Shown: positions 35,939 through 44,862, numbered from the stretch's first letter. The stretch is DNA of 64,000 nt from Flavobacterium sp. WV_118_3 (GCF_039778605.1 NZ_CP156060.1:2108001-2172000); one strand, 5' to 3'. Program-made: numbers and translations. Notes: generated by a model not told the origin, from the sequence alone.

Positions 35939-37279
35939 TTATTTCCAGTTCTTTTTACTGTCGGTATCCTGTTTTTCCATCAGTTCCCGGATCTTGCGTT
36001 CTTCCCAGCTGGCGCCATATCCCAATACGCTAAATCCGTGTATAAAAAGCCCCATACCCCATCCCAACATCGGAAACCAAAACCACTGGAATCCCGGTGA
36101 AAAATAAAGATTGATAAATATGAGGGATGGAATTACCACACAATAGGATGTCAGGTTGCCATAAAAACCTTTTAAGGCTTCAACTTTCTTTTTGGCCCGA
36201 TAATAAGCCGTATCGTCATGTTGCTCATACGTTTCCATAATACCAATTTGTTTGGTTAACATCGGTAGTTGTACCGTGAATGTTTTTTCAGTTTGTTCTA
36301 TTTTTACCTTACGTTCCGTGAGAATCGCATAACGGTCGATGATGTTTTGTAAACCTACCCCTTGCCGGTCTTTTAAAACTTCTTTTTTTTGCAGATCGTT
36401 TTGTACTACGAGGTAGCCGTTTTGTTCGAATATCCGAATGTGTAATGGTTTTTGTTCGCTAACGATATTGTGTTTTATCGTGTTTTCCAATAATAACTGT
36501 AAGGATAACGGAACCACTTTTGCCTCCGGATTTGCTAATTTTTCAGGGTGTTCGTAGAAAATACTGTTTTCAAAACGCATTTTTAATAAGTTCATATACG
36601 TCTTGGCAAAGGCCAGTTCTTCTTCCACACTAACCAATTCCTTATCTTTTTGTTCCAGCACATAGCGGTATATTTTCGATAAAGAAGACGTAAAACGTTG
36701 TGCATTATCCGGGTTTTCTTCGATTAACGAACTCAGTACATTCAGACTGTTAAACAAAAAATGCGGGTCAATCTGGTTTTTTAAACTTTCAAATTTTGCC
36801 GAAGCCGTTCCGGCGATAATCTTTTGTTGTTTGAATCGGTTTTCCTGATAGGCTCTATAAAAATAGACCATATGGAGGATCAGCGTGATGATAAAGGTGA
36901 TGATAATCGCTGTCAGGTAATTTCCCGGACTTTCTTTTGCTAAAAACGCTCGAAATGTTAGTCCGTTAAATTGTATTTCTTCAAAAGCCCGTAACAAAAA
37001 AATTACCGCTATAGAAACCACAAAGGAGCTTAAAAAACCTATAATTACCCTTTTCAAAGCAAAACGATCTTGTGTAAATATCCGGTCCAGCACCACGAAA
37101 ACAGCCATATTTGCCATATATAATGCTACCGTATAGAGCATTGTAAACTCAACATTTAGCCAGAAAGCATCGTTAATCGGTACCGGGTTTCCATTCATCC
37201 ATCGAAGCAAAAGCAATACACCAATGATGGCCGTTCCAATACCTATGGCTCGTAAAAAATGTCTCAGGTAAAAGTTCAT
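35939..37279 (-). CDS. LytS-type sensor histidine kinase with C-terminal 2TM module
   Basis: 446 residues. Four N-terminal membrane helices (to about residue 150) precede the His_kinase domain with phospho-acceptor QIDPHFLFNSLNVLSSL. The ATPase part has an N box LLLENTIKHN and a G box GVGLQNI. After it, from about residue 360, comes a complete 2TM module (AKKKVEALKGFYGNLTSY ... EERKIRELMEKQ), so the protein ends in two further helices. No extracellular sensing domain is seen, so the signal may be membrane state or a partner. Cognate regulator: the LytTR protein of the same operon. Confidence 0.92.
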   Translation of the reverse strand: MNFYLRHFLRAIGIGTAIIGVLLLLRWMNGNPVPINDAFWLNVEFTMLYTVALYMANMAVFVVLDRIFTQDRFALKRVIIGFLSSFVVSIAVIFLLRAFEEIQFNGLTFRAFLAKESPGNYLTAIIITFIITLILHMVYFYRAYQENRFKQQKIIAGTASAKFESLKNQIDPHFLFNSLNVLSSLIEENPDNAQRFTSSLSKIYRYVLEQKDKELVSVEEELAFAKTYMNLLKMRFENSIFYEHPEKLANPEAKVVPLSLQLLLENTIKHNIVSEQKPLHIRIFEQNGYLVVQNDLQKKEVLKDRQGVGLQNIIDRYAILTERKVKIEQTEKTFTVQLPMLTKQIGIMETYEQHDDTAYYRAKKKVEALKGFYGNLTSYCVVIPSLIFINLYFSPGFQWFWFPMLGWGMGLFIHGFSVLGYGASWEERKIRELMEKQDTDSKKNWK

Positions 37280-37321
37280 TTTATTTTCTGTTTATTCGTG
37301 GCTATTCCGCCGGTTTGTTTT

Positions 37322-37948
37322 TTATTTTGTGTTGCAGTTTTGCAGCACTTCCTGCGCTCTGTCCAATCCCCAGTTCGGATGAAAAGGCGATTCTGGTTTA
37401 AAAGTAGCAAAAAGTTCAATTGATTTCGCAACTTGCCCACACATTGGTTTGGTGTCTTTTCCGAAAAATTTGGCGCCACCTATTTCAAATTCGGCTTTCG
37501 AAAATACAACTCTCGGGTTATTCGGTGCCAAAGCCAGTGCTTTATAATATTGTTCCATCGTTTTCCCGCTATATTTCATTCCGTTCGATTGCGGATCGTA
37601 TACAATCCAAGCGGTGTAAATCATTGCCTGCATGACCATTAATTCCGGATTATTCGGACTGATGGTGCTGGCGTCGTTTTCGGCCTGTTGTGCTTTTTCC
37701 AATAAAGCCGAAACCTTGTCGCGATTGGCTGGAACAAAAGCTTCTGTTGTATTGACCAATGCTACGTAGTAGTTCGGTAGCCAGTTGTCTTTTTCCACTA
37801 ATGCGATACGTTCAAAAAGGGCCTTTGCTTCGGTTGTTTTCCCTTCACTCCACAAACCAAGGGCCTTTTTCATTCCTTGTTCGTATTGCGTTTGTGAAAA
37901 TGTGATAGTGCTGATCAAAAGTGTTAGCGCGATGATAATTTTTTTCAT
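37322..37948 (-). CDS. Secreted TPR-like protein of unknown function
   Basis: 208 residues. A signal peptide (LTLLISTITFSQ) leads into helical repeats resembling TPRs: MKKALGLWSEGKTTEAKALF, YYVALVNTTEAF and YYKALALAPNNPRVVF. Two cysteines near the C-terminus (MCGQ, NCNTK) could pair. It is probably periplasmic. It has a likely promoter of its own and is the first gene of the transcript that continues into the kinase 42 bases later, so it may take part in the sensing. Not recognised further. Confidence 0.75.
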   Translation of the reverse strand: MKKIIIALTLLISTITFSQTQYEQGMKKALGLWSEGKTTEAKALFERIALVEKDNWLPNYYVALVNTTEAFVPANRDKVSALLEKAQQAENDASTISPNNPELMVMQAMIYTAWIVYDPQSNGMKYSGKTMEQYYKALALAPNNPRVVFSKAEFEIGGAKFFGKDTKPMCGQVAKSIELFATFKPESPFHPNWGLDRAQEVLQNCNTK

Positions 37949-38016
37949 GATTTCTATTTTTTTAAATGGATTAATGATTTTGTATTGTGATGATTGAAAC
38001 TTTATTATTTACAGGT

Positions 38017-38024
38017 CAAAGGTA
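38017..38024 (-). promoter_or_regulatory. -7 box of the TPR-kinase-2TM-LytTR operon
   Basis: The minus strand reads TACCTTTG (exact TAnnTTTG), about 68 bases upstream of the TPR-like gene and downstream of the TonB receptor stop, so the signalling genes can be transcribed apart from the receptor. Confidence 0.55.
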
Positions 38025-38086
38025 GTATGGGGGCTTCTACTTTAAAATTAATCCTGACCCAACTGTCATTTTTCAGGGATGAATTG

Positions 38087-40240
38087 TTAGAGGTTTTCCA
38101 ATTGGTTGGATTTCTTATCCTGACTGATGGTCCAGAAGAAACCGATAAAGAAAAACCGGTCGGCAGCCTGTCCTATCGCCTGGCGCTGAAATTGTCCGCC
38201 TACATCAGGTGAATTGGCATATTGGTAACCAAAAACGTTGTCTTTTCCCATTACATTTGAAACCGATAGGTATAGTATTTTTTGTGGTGACATCAGGTAG
38301 GCCCAACTCAGACTCAAACTGTTATAGCTCGTCGTTTTTCCATTCATAAAAGTCATTTCATTCGGATTGTTATACGGACGTCCGGTGGCAAAGCTGTTCG
38401 TCACACTCAACTGCGAACGCAAATCGTTGATCCAGTATTTTCCCACTACCGAAAGCGTATGGTTCGCTACAAAATTGGGCGTTACTTTATCCGGATAGTT
38501 TTTATAATCCCTTTTACTGTCGATATACGAGTAGGACAACCAATATTCCAGATTTTTAACCGTTTTATTATCCCTCCAGAAAAGATCAAATCCTTTGGCA
38601 TATCCGCTTCCGTTGTTGGTATAAATACTGTTGTATTGCGGCAAATCGGTGTTGTATTTTACCAGATTGCTATAATCCTTATAATACAATTCGGCACGTA
38701 GTGTTCTTCCGTTCGGGTTATAGGTGTAATTCAGTATATAATGTGCTGTTTTTTCCGGTTCGAACGCCGAAGTGTATTTCAGGTAATCCTGTTTTGGCAA
38801 CTGATTAAAATCGCCATACGCAAGTGACAATTGCCCGTTTTTATTGGTTCTGTAAGCCAGAGAAGCTCGCGGTTCCAATACCGATGTTCCTAATAAATCG
38901 CTGTGCATCCCGCGAAGTCCGGCTTTTACGGCAAAGTCTGATGTTAGTACAATATCCGTTTCAGCATATAAAGCTCCGATTCCACTGCTATAACCTGTTT
39001 TGAATTCATTTGACGGCTGGCGGTAACTTCCATCGAAATCCGTTGTAAAATAATCCCCTCCGAAAATCATTCTTACTTTATTCGAAAACTTTTTACCCAG
39101 TTTTAGTTTTAGGTGTGCGGCATTTTCCTGATCTTTTACCGCATTACTATCCAAATCTGTTTTGGTCAGACTATAACCATAACCTATTCCGGTTTGTATC
39201 GTCCAGTTGGCGCCAAAATTTCCTTTATAAGATGCATTCAGATACAGATTATTATTTTGAATGGCTACACGAATCGGGTCTTCATAATTGATATCTTTTT
39301 GATTGAGTTCAAAATTGGCATAATCATAAGCCGTATAAAATTTAAACAACCCGTTTTTAAACTGACGACGGAAAACCATTTCCCCCGACATGGACTGATA
39401 CGGTTTGATCCAGTCTACATTTTGTTGGATCGCCTTTTGATACGGCTCCAGATTGATATAGCTTGTATTAAAACTAAAAGATCCTTTCCCCCATTTTTGC
39501 GTATTCCCTACACCCAAACCAACTGTCATCAGGGATATATCTGTTTTTTCCTGATCCGGTTCATCAATCGTATTCAATAACAACACACTGGATAAAGCAT
39601 CGCCAAATTCCGCCGAATAGCCTCCGGTTGTAAAAGACATTCCACTAAACAAGAAAGGTGAAAAACGTCCCCGGGTTGGCAGATTATTGGCTGAAGCGCC
39701 ATAAGGCTGTGCGACCCGGATACCGTCAATATAGGTTTGGGTTTCATCCGATTCCCCACCGCGAACAAACAAACGACCGCTCTCTCCTACAATCTGCGCG
39801 CCCGGAAGGGTTTGCAAGGCTCCGATTATATTACCGGGCGAACCGGCCGTAGTGACAATATCCAGTGGTTTTAAAACCGATGCTTTTGAATTGCCTCCAG
39901 CTTGAAACGATCCCACGGAAATCACCACATCATTTAAAGCATTCGCACTGGATTTTACGGTAAACGAACGGGATTTGTAAGTCTCTATTACGATGGTTTC
40001 CCGAATGGTTTCCAACAACAACGAGCTGATCACCAAAACCTGACTTCCTTTCGCATCGGTTTCAAATGAGAAGGTACCGTCGGCTGCAGATGGCGCTCCG
40101 TCATAGGTTCCTTCTATAAACACATTCACCCCCTCCTGCGGTTTCCCTTTTTGATCAACCAGTTTTCCGGAAATTTTTGTTTGCGCCTGAAATACCAGAC
40201 AACATAAAAGACTACAAATTGTAAGTATCGTTTTCATCAT
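38087..40240 (-). CDS. TonB-dependent receptor
   Basis: 717 residues. Signal peptide (ICSLLCCLVFQAQ), a carboxypeptidase-regulatory-like domain (about 20-105; GKLVDQKGKPQEGVNVFIEG), a plug (about 115-240; SPGNIIGALQTLPGAQIVGE, GGESDETQTYIDG, GGYSAEFGDALSS) and a barrel. No SusD partner is next to it, so it is not a typical polysaccharide-utilisation pair; the substrate is unknown (iron chelate, vitamin or small peptide are possible). It does not end in the usual C-terminal aromatic residue: the barrel is followed by a short polar tail (DKKSNQLENL). It lies upstream of the LytS/LytTR genes on the same strand. Confidence 0.9.
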   Translation of the reverse strand: MMKTILTICSLLCCLVFQAQTKISGKLVDQKGKPQEGVNVFIEGTYDGAPSAADGTFSFETDAKGSQVLVISSLLLETIRETIVIETYKSRSFTVKSSANALNDVVISVGSFQAGGNSKASVLKPLDIVTTAGSPGNIIGALQTLPGAQIVGESGRLFVRGGESDETQTYIDGIRVAQPYGASANNLPTRGRFSPFLFSGMSFTTGGYSAEFGDALSSVLLLNTIDEPDQEKTDISLMTVGLGVGNTQKWGKGSFSFNTSYINLEPYQKAIQQNVDWIKPYQSMSGEMVFRRQFKNGLFKFYTAYDYANFELNQKDINYEDPIRVAIQNNNLYLNASYKGNFGANWTIQTGIGYGYSLTKTDLDSNAVKDQENAAHLKLKLGKKFSNKVRMIFGGDYFTTDFDGSYRQPSNEFKTGYSSGIGALYAETDIVLTSDFAVKAGLRGMHSDLLGTSVLEPRASLAYRTNKNGQLSLAYGDFNQLPKQDYLKYTSAFEPEKTAHYILNYTYNPNGRTLRAELYYKDYSNLVKYNTDLPQYNSIYTNNGSGYAKGFDLFWRDNKTVKNLEYWLSYSYIDSKRDYKNYPDKVTPNFVANHTLSVVGKYWINDLRSQLSVTNSFATGRPYNNPNEMTFMNGKTTSYNSLSLSWAYLMSPQKILYLSVSNVMGKDNVFGYQYANSPDVGGQFQRQAIGQAADRFFFIGFFWTISQDKKSNQLENL

Positions 40241-40402
40241 TTCTTGTTTTTTAGTGCTTCAAAATTGCAACAGTTGGTTTTCATTTAATAAAAAAGGATA
40301 CCGAACTGTAGTTTTCTTAGGATGAATTGTAAATTTTTTAAAAGCGTGCTTTTCTTTTGTCGCAAAATGGCGTAAATTAGCAGGAATCCAAGTTATTATC
40401 GT

Positions 40403-40744
40403 ATGAATATTGAAGAACTACAAATCCTTTGTTCCTCTTTTCCGGGTGTAACGGAGGACATCAAATGGGGAAATGATCTGTGTTTTCTGATCGCCAATAA
40501 AATGTTTTGTGTAATCGGTCTTGATAGCACACCGCTAACGGTTTCGTTTAAAACGACCGAAGAAGATTTTGATCAATTAACCACACGACTGCATATAAAA
40601 CCGGCTCCGTATATGGCCCGGTATAAATGGGTATTGGTAGAAGACAGTTCCGTACTAACATCTAAAGAGTGGGAACACTATATCGCGCAGTCCTATCGAC
40701 TGATCAAAGGAAAACTGTCAGCAAAAGTTCAGGCTTCCCTATAG
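40403..40744 (+). CDS. MmcQ/YjbR family protein
   Basis: 113 residues with a CyaY-like fold. Family blocks: CSSFPGVTEDIKWGNDLCF, KMFCVIGLDSTPLTVSFKT, and a C-terminal YRLIKGKL. Such proteins are small, cytoplasmic and often annotated as DNA-binding, but their role is unsettled. It is followed 19 bases later by a damaged VOC gene; the two may share a transcript. Confidence 0.85.
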   Translation: MNIEELQILCSSFPGVTEDIKWGNDLCFLIANKMFCVIGLDSTPLTVSFKTTEEDFDQLTTRLHIKPAPYMARYKWVLVEDSSVLTSKEWEHYIAQSYRLIKGKLSAKVQASL

Positions 40745-40763
40745 TAATCCAAAAAACAAAACC

Positions 40764-41122
40764 ATGAAAATACCCGACCAATACCTACCGGTCATGCCGT
40801 ATATCATTACCGACCAGGCCGAGTCTTTTCTCGATTTTACCAAAAAAGTACTGGGCGCCCGGGAGCAGCTTATCGTTCCCGGTGAAGGCAACCGAACGAT
40901 TATGCATGGCGAAATTCGGATTGGAGATGCGGTAATCATGTTTGCCCAGAAACCGGACAATTATGATACCCGTTCCTGTGGTATGTTTGTTTATGTCGAA
41001 AATGTAGACACCGTTTATCAAAATGCACTCCAACAACATGCTGTTTCCCTGATGCAACCTATTGCTATACGGCTGGTTTTGAAGATCCTTTTGGTAACCA
41101 GTGGTGGATCGTTACACCGTAA
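40764..41122 (+). pseudogene. VOC-family (PhnB-like) protein, frame-shifted near the C-terminus
   Basis: The first 99 residues are a normal PhnB-like glyoxalase/bleomycin-resistance fold protein (MPYIITDQAESFLDFTKKVL, GEIRIGDAVIMFAQ, GMFVYVENVDTVY). After position about 41060 the frame loses similarity and runs on to 41192, but the +2 frame restores the family's conserved end (YTAGFEDPFGNQWWIVTP) and stops at 41122. A loss of 1 base plus a multiple of three explains this; the usual residues between LM(E/Q)P and the aromatic block are also missing, so a deletion of about 10 bases is likely. A sequencing error remains possible. The shifted product would be 142 residues. Confidence 0.8.
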
Positions 41123-41201
41123 TTTTAACGTTTTTATACCGTTTTTTAGCATTTCAATGGTTATTTTTGCGTATCAAATTTTGCATTCATAGCTCCCCGA
41201 A

Positions 41202-42473
41202 ATGAAAAAAACAACCCGGATCAAAAAGAACCATCGTCTGATTGTTCTTCAAAAGTTGATCATCACATCTGCCGTTATCGGTTTTTTAAGTGCCTTACTT
41301 GGCAATACGCTCAAAAAAATAACGGAACATTACGAAGCTATTTTCTTTACACTGGCGCAACAACACTGGCTGTTGTATTTATTGTTCCCGATCTTGGGTT
41401 TTTCGATCATTTATTTTTTAAGGCAGACACTATTCCGCAAAAAGGAAAACAAAGGCATCAAGGAAATTTACGAGAGTACCGAATCCAAAAACAAAAACCT
41501 GCCGGCCTATAAAGTGAGTTCGCATTTCCTGAATGGACTGATCACGGTTATTTTTGGAGGATCAACCGGGATTGAGGTTTCTACCGTAGTGGCTTCGGCG
41601 GCTATCGGGTCGGTGGTTCAGCAAAAGGAAAATCTGTTTAAACGTTATAAAACACAACTCATTTGCGCCGGAATTGCTTCCGGAATCACCGCGCTTTTTG
41701 GTAGTCCGTTTGCCGGACTGATTTTCGCCTATGAGGTGATTTCCCGAAAATGGTCCCGATCGTTTTTACTGACCAATGGCGTTGCAGTAGCCGTCGCTTT
41801 TGCCTTTACGTATTTTGTAGACAATCAGCCCCTTTTTAATATTAACGTATTGCCCTGGCATTTGCATGCGCTTCCGTATATGATCCTCTTGGGAATGATC
41901 GCCGGAGTGAATGCCGTATATCTAAATCGTTGTGTCTTGCTTTTTAAAAAGAAATTCGCCGAAATTGATCAGCATCATTTTCGTATTATCATTGGCGCCG
42001 GATTGGTTAGTCTTGCCCTGATTGTTTTCCCGCAACTTTATGGCGAAGGCTATCACGCAGTAAAAGAACTGACGCTACAATCGGGCAATCTTACACTCAC
42101 CGTATCGCTGGCCGCAACGTTGGTTTTTGTAATTTTACTAAAACCAATCGTTACCTCATTGACCCTGGTTTCCGGTGGCGATGGCGGTGTATTCGCACCG
42201 AGTTTGTTTATCGGTGCCTTTTTAGGCTTACTAACTGCCTCCGTTTTAAATACGTTTTTCCACGCCAATGTCTTACCAATTAATTTTATGGTTATTGGAA
42301 TGGCAGCCATGTTAAGTGCCAGTATCCATGCTCCGTTTACCGCTTTATTTCTGGTTTGTGAAGCCATTGGCGATTATACGTTGTTTTTCCCGATCCTGAT
42401 GGTTTGTCTGATATCGAAAACTACTGCTAAATTCATTTATCCATATACTGTTTACAGCTATTCCCGAGTTTAA
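41202..42473 (+). CDS. ClC-family chloride channel or H+/anion antiporter
   Basis: 423 residues with about ten or more membrane helices. The selectivity-filter region aligns as GIEVSTVVASAAIG with the GREGPTVQIGGNIG of E. coli ClC, keeping the gating glutamate but changing the following Gly-Pro to Val-Ser. The second filter block GGDGGVFAPSLFIGAFLG is well conserved. There are no CBS domains. One base separates its stop from the HPP gene, so the two form an operon, likely for anion handling. Transport mode and ion are not certain. Confidence 0.88.
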   Translation: MKKTTRIKKNHRLIVLQKLIITSAVIGFLSALLGNTLKKITEHYEAIFFTLAQQHWLLYLLFPILGFSIIYFLRQTLFRKKENKGIKEIYESTESKNKNLPAYKVSSHFLNGLITVIFGGSTGIEVSTVVASAAIGSVVQQKENLFKRYKTQLICAGIASGITALFGSPFAGLIFAYEVISRKWSRSFLLTNGVAVAVAFAFTYFVDNQPLFNINVLPWHLHALPYMILLGMIAGVNAVYLNRCVLLFKKKFAEIDQHHFRIIIGAGLVSLALIVFPQLYGEGYHAVKELTLQSGNLTLTVSLAATLVFVILLKPIVTSLTLVSGGDGGVFAPSLFIGAFLGLLTASVLNTFFHANVLPINFMVIGMAAMLSASIHAPFTALFLVCEAIGDYTLFFPILMVCLISKTTAKFIYPYTVYSYSRV

Positions 42474-42474
42474 T

Positions 42475-43071
42475 ATGCCTACTCCTAAAATCAAACGCAA
42501 TTACCGTAAAGCCCGTTATGTGCTTTACAAAGAAACCTTAATCGATTATAAAGAACATTTTTGGGCTTTCCTCGGATCGTTGGTCGGATTGGGGATTATT
42601 GCCTACTTCCAATACGGTTTGTTTACTCCTCAGGATTATACCTTCCTGATTGGTTCTTTTGGTGCGTCATGCGTACTGGTTTACGGCGTGATTCAGAGTC
42701 CGCTGGCACAACCGCGCAATCTGGTAGGTGGTCATCTTATTTCCGCACTGATCGGTGTTACCATACAAAAACTGATTCCGGATATTTTATGGATTTCGGC
42801 TCCTTTAGCTGTTTCCCTGTCGATTGTGCTCATGCAAATCACCAAAACACTACATCCACCCGGAGGCGCCACAGCATTAATCGCGGTTACCGGTTCGCCT
42901 CAGATTAAGGAACTCGGTTACTGGTATGTGGTTTCGCCGGTGTTAACAGGAGCACTGGTATTGCTGGTAGTGGCACTCCTCTTTAACAATATGACCTCCA
43001 ACCGACAGTATCCTACGCATCCGAAGTTTACTCATTTTAAGAAAAGCATCATCAGCCGGTTAAAACCTTAA
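42475..43071 (+). CDS. HPP-family membrane protein
   Basis: 198 residues, four or five membrane helices. The family signature TLHPPGGATALIAVTG and the preceding GSFGASCVLVYGV and LAQPRNLVGGH are present. HPP proteins have been linked to nitrite transport in plants and cyanobacteria; in Bacteroidota the role is open. Directly coupled to the ClC gene (1 base between), suggesting joint control of an anion. Confidence 0.9.
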   Translation: MPTPKIKRNYRKARYVLYKETLIDYKEHFWAFLGSLVGLGIIAYFQYGLFTPQDYTFLIGSFGASCVLVYGVIQSPLAQPRNLVGGHLISALIGVTIQKLIPDILWISAPLAVSLSIVLMQITKTLHPPGGATALIAVTGSPQIKELGYWYVVSPVLTGALVLLVVALLFNNMTSNRQYPTHPKFTHFKKSIISRLKP

Positions 43072-43200
43072 ACTAACAAAGTGCTGCTAAAAGTGCGAAT
43101 TAATAACAAAATGATATCAATATTTTAATTACTCTTAAAATATTATAATTATAAAATTAATTTTCTTAGTATTGCAAAACAATATTAACTACCTTAAACT

Positions 43201-43635
43201 ATGAAATACTTTAAATCTTTATTAGTTATCGTTGCATTATTCGCATTAAACACGATTTCAGCACAGTCCGTTACCGATAAATGGCCGGAAATGAAAAATT
43301 TTCAGGATTTATTAACCAAAGTATCCCGTGACGCTCAGAAAGGGAATTTCACTCCGCTTAAAGGAAATGGAGAATCTCTGGTACAATATGCAGTAGCTAT
43401 TGATGCCAACAAATTTCCAGAGCACGTAACCAGAACATCCGGTTTAACGGAAAAGGTAGAAGCACTACACAACGAAACCAAAAACTTAAATGACATCATT
43501 AACAGTAAAGGTTCTAATGATGCGATTTTAAAAGCGCTTACCAAAGTAAACGATTCGTACCAAACAGTATTAAATACAGTAAACGGAACTGCAAAGGCTA
43601 AAAGTGCCGCTCCAGCTCCAAAAGCTAAAAAATAA
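43201..43635 (+). CDS. Small secreted protein of unknown function
   Basis: 144 residues. A clear signal peptide (LLVIVALFALNTISAQS) is followed by an all-helical body without recognised domain and an Ala/Pro/Lys-rich C-terminal tail (SAAPAPKAKK). Probably periplasmic. The upstream 129 bases are very A+T rich with a near-consensus -7 box TAGTATTG at 43167, and the gene ends in a strong terminator, so it is a single, possibly well-expressed unit. Confidence 0.75.
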   Translation: MKYFKSLLVIVALFALNTISAQSVTDKWPEMKNFQDLLTKVSRDAQKGNFTPLKGNGESLVQYAVAIDANKFPEHVTRTSGLTEKVEALHNETKNLNDIINSKGSNDAILKALTKVNDSYQTVLNTVNGTAKAKSAAPAPKAKK

Positions 43636-43643
43636 TTTACAGA

Positions 43644-43667
43644 AGCCTGGTTAACACCAGGCTTTTT
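43644..43667 (+). terminator. Terminator of the small secreted protein gene
   Basis: An 8-bp perfect stem (AGCCTGGT / ACCAGGCT) with loop TAAC and a T run, 8 bases after the stop codon. Confidence 0.88.
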
Positions 43668-43680
43668 CTTTCTCTATTCC

Positions 43681-44070
43681 ATGTTATCGCTTAACAAAAT
43701 TCACCACATTGCCGTTATCTGTTCGGACTATACCGTTTCCAAACATTTCTATACCGAAATTTTAGGATTAACCGTACTTCAGGAAGTATACCGAAGCGAA
43801 CGCCAATCGTACAAACTGGATCTGGCGATTAACGGAAATTATTGCCTCGAACTTTTTTCTTTTCCCGATCCGCCGCAACGTCCTTCCCGACCGGAAGCTG
43901 CCGGATTACGCCATCTGGCTTTTGAAGTCGACGATATTGTCGCCACACAACACTATCTTTCCGAACGTAAAATCGAAACCGAAGCCATCCGCATCGATGA
44001 ATATACCGGAAAGCGCTTTTTCTTTATCGCCGATCCGGACGATCTTCCGATCGAATTCTACGAAAAATAA
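43681..44070 (+). CDS. VOC-family (glyoxalase-like) protein
   Basis: 129 residues. Metal-site pattern of a single VOC module: INKIHHIAVICSDY at the N-terminus, FYTEILGLTVLQE, GLRHLAFEVDDI in the middle, and FFIADPDDLPIEFYE at the end, where histidine and glutamate ligands are expected. It is intact, unlike the VOC gene at 40764. Substrate unknown; related proteins include SMU.1112c-type glyoxalases. Confidence 0.88.
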   Translation: MLSLNKIHHIAVICSDYTVSKHFYTEILGLTVLQEVYRSERQSYKLDLAINGNYCLELFSFPDPPQRPSRPEAAGLRHLAFEVDDIVATQHYLSERKIETEAIRIDEYTGKRFFFIADPDDLPIEFYEK

Positions 44071-44166
44071 ACGGTCTTTATCCGAAACAATATCCCGCAT
44101 AAAAAACATTTAACACACTAACGTTAAACACCTTACAAAACTTCGTCAAAAAATTATCAACACTAA

Positions 44167-44196
44167 TTGGAATCAAAAGTATTAACCGTAACTTTG
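44167..44196 (+). promoter_or_regulatory. Promoter of the pRiA4b ORF-3-like gene
   Basis: TTG (44167-44169) and the exact -7 box TAACTTTG (44189-44196) are 19 bases apart, the classical Bacteroidetes spacing. The start codon is 23 bases downstream. Confidence 0.7.
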
Positions 44197-44218
44197 GCTT
44201 TTTAAAACAAATAAGGTT

Positions 44219-44764
44219 ATGGTTTATAAATTTAGAGTTATACTCGACGCCGAAGAAGACATTTTCAGGGACATTGCTATCCTTGAAGAAGACACTTTGG
44301 AGGATTTACACAATGCGATCGTAAACGCTTTTGGCTTTGACGGAATGGAAATCGCTTCATTTTATACTTGCGATGACGAATGGACACAGGAAGATGAAAT
44401 CCCGTTGTTTGATACCGGTGACGTTCCTGGCGAACAAAGAACCATGGCGGATTATCCGCTTTCTTCCATTTTGGACGAAGACAGTACTAAAATCATCTAT
44501 GTATACGATTTCTTAAATATGTGGACATTCTTCGTAGAATTGGCTGCTGTAGAAGAACCTGAAAATGGGGTAACCTATCCGGATCTGTTGTTTGCGCATG
44601 GCGAATTACCAACGGATGCACCTACCAAAGATTTCAATAGTCCTATCGTATCGAGCGACGATATGTATGGGGAGTTTGAAGACGATTTTGACGAAGAAGA
44701 TTTAGACATGTTCGACGGAGACGACAGTTTTAACGATTACGGTTTTGAAGAAAACTGGAACTAA
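44219..44764 (+). CDS. pRiA4b ORF-3-like domain protein
   Basis: 181 residues. The N-terminal 120 residues match the IS1096/pRiA4b ORF-3-like fold: VYKFRVILDAEEDIFRDIAI, TLEDLHNAIVNAFGFDG and YVYDFLNMWTFFVEL. The C-terminal 45 residues are extremely acidic (EDDFDEEDLDMFDGDDSFND). Despite the name there is no mobile element next to it. Function unknown. It has its own promoter and terminator. Confidence 0.83.
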   Translation: MVYKFRVILDAEEDIFRDIAILEEDTLEDLHNAIVNAFGFDGMEIASFYTCDDEWTQEDEIPLFDTGDVPGEQRTMADYPLSSILDEDSTKIIYVYDFLNMWTFFVELAAVEEPENGVTYPDLLFAHGELPTDAPTKDFNSPIVSSDDMYGEFEDDFDEEDLDMFDGDDSFNDYGFEENWN

Positions 44765-44808
44765 AAATAGCTTTAAAAATACAACCACATCAATACTATA
44801 TCCGGCAT

Positions 44809-44842
44809 AAAAAATCCGACTAAAAAACAGTCGGATTTTTTT
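44809..44842 (+). terminator. Terminator downstream of the pRiA4b ORF-3-like gene
   Basis: A 13-bp stem (AAAAAATCCGACT / AGTCGGATTTTTT) with a 7-base loop, ending in a T run, between two same-strand genes. Confidence 0.88.
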
Positions 44843-44862
44843 GCCACAGCAATTATAACACC

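Noticed and set aside
41560..41620. Apparent loss of the gating glutamate in the ClC protein
   Set aside because: A first alignment (GSTGIEV against GREGPTV) put Thr at that site, but the ungapped alignment of GIEVSTVVASAAIG with GREGPTVQIGGNIG keeps the glutamate. Only the following Gly-Pro is changed.
44219..44764. Mobile element suggested by the pRiA4b ORF-3-like gene
   Set aside because: No transposase, terminal inverted repeats or target duplications around it; the domain is common in chromosomal genes.
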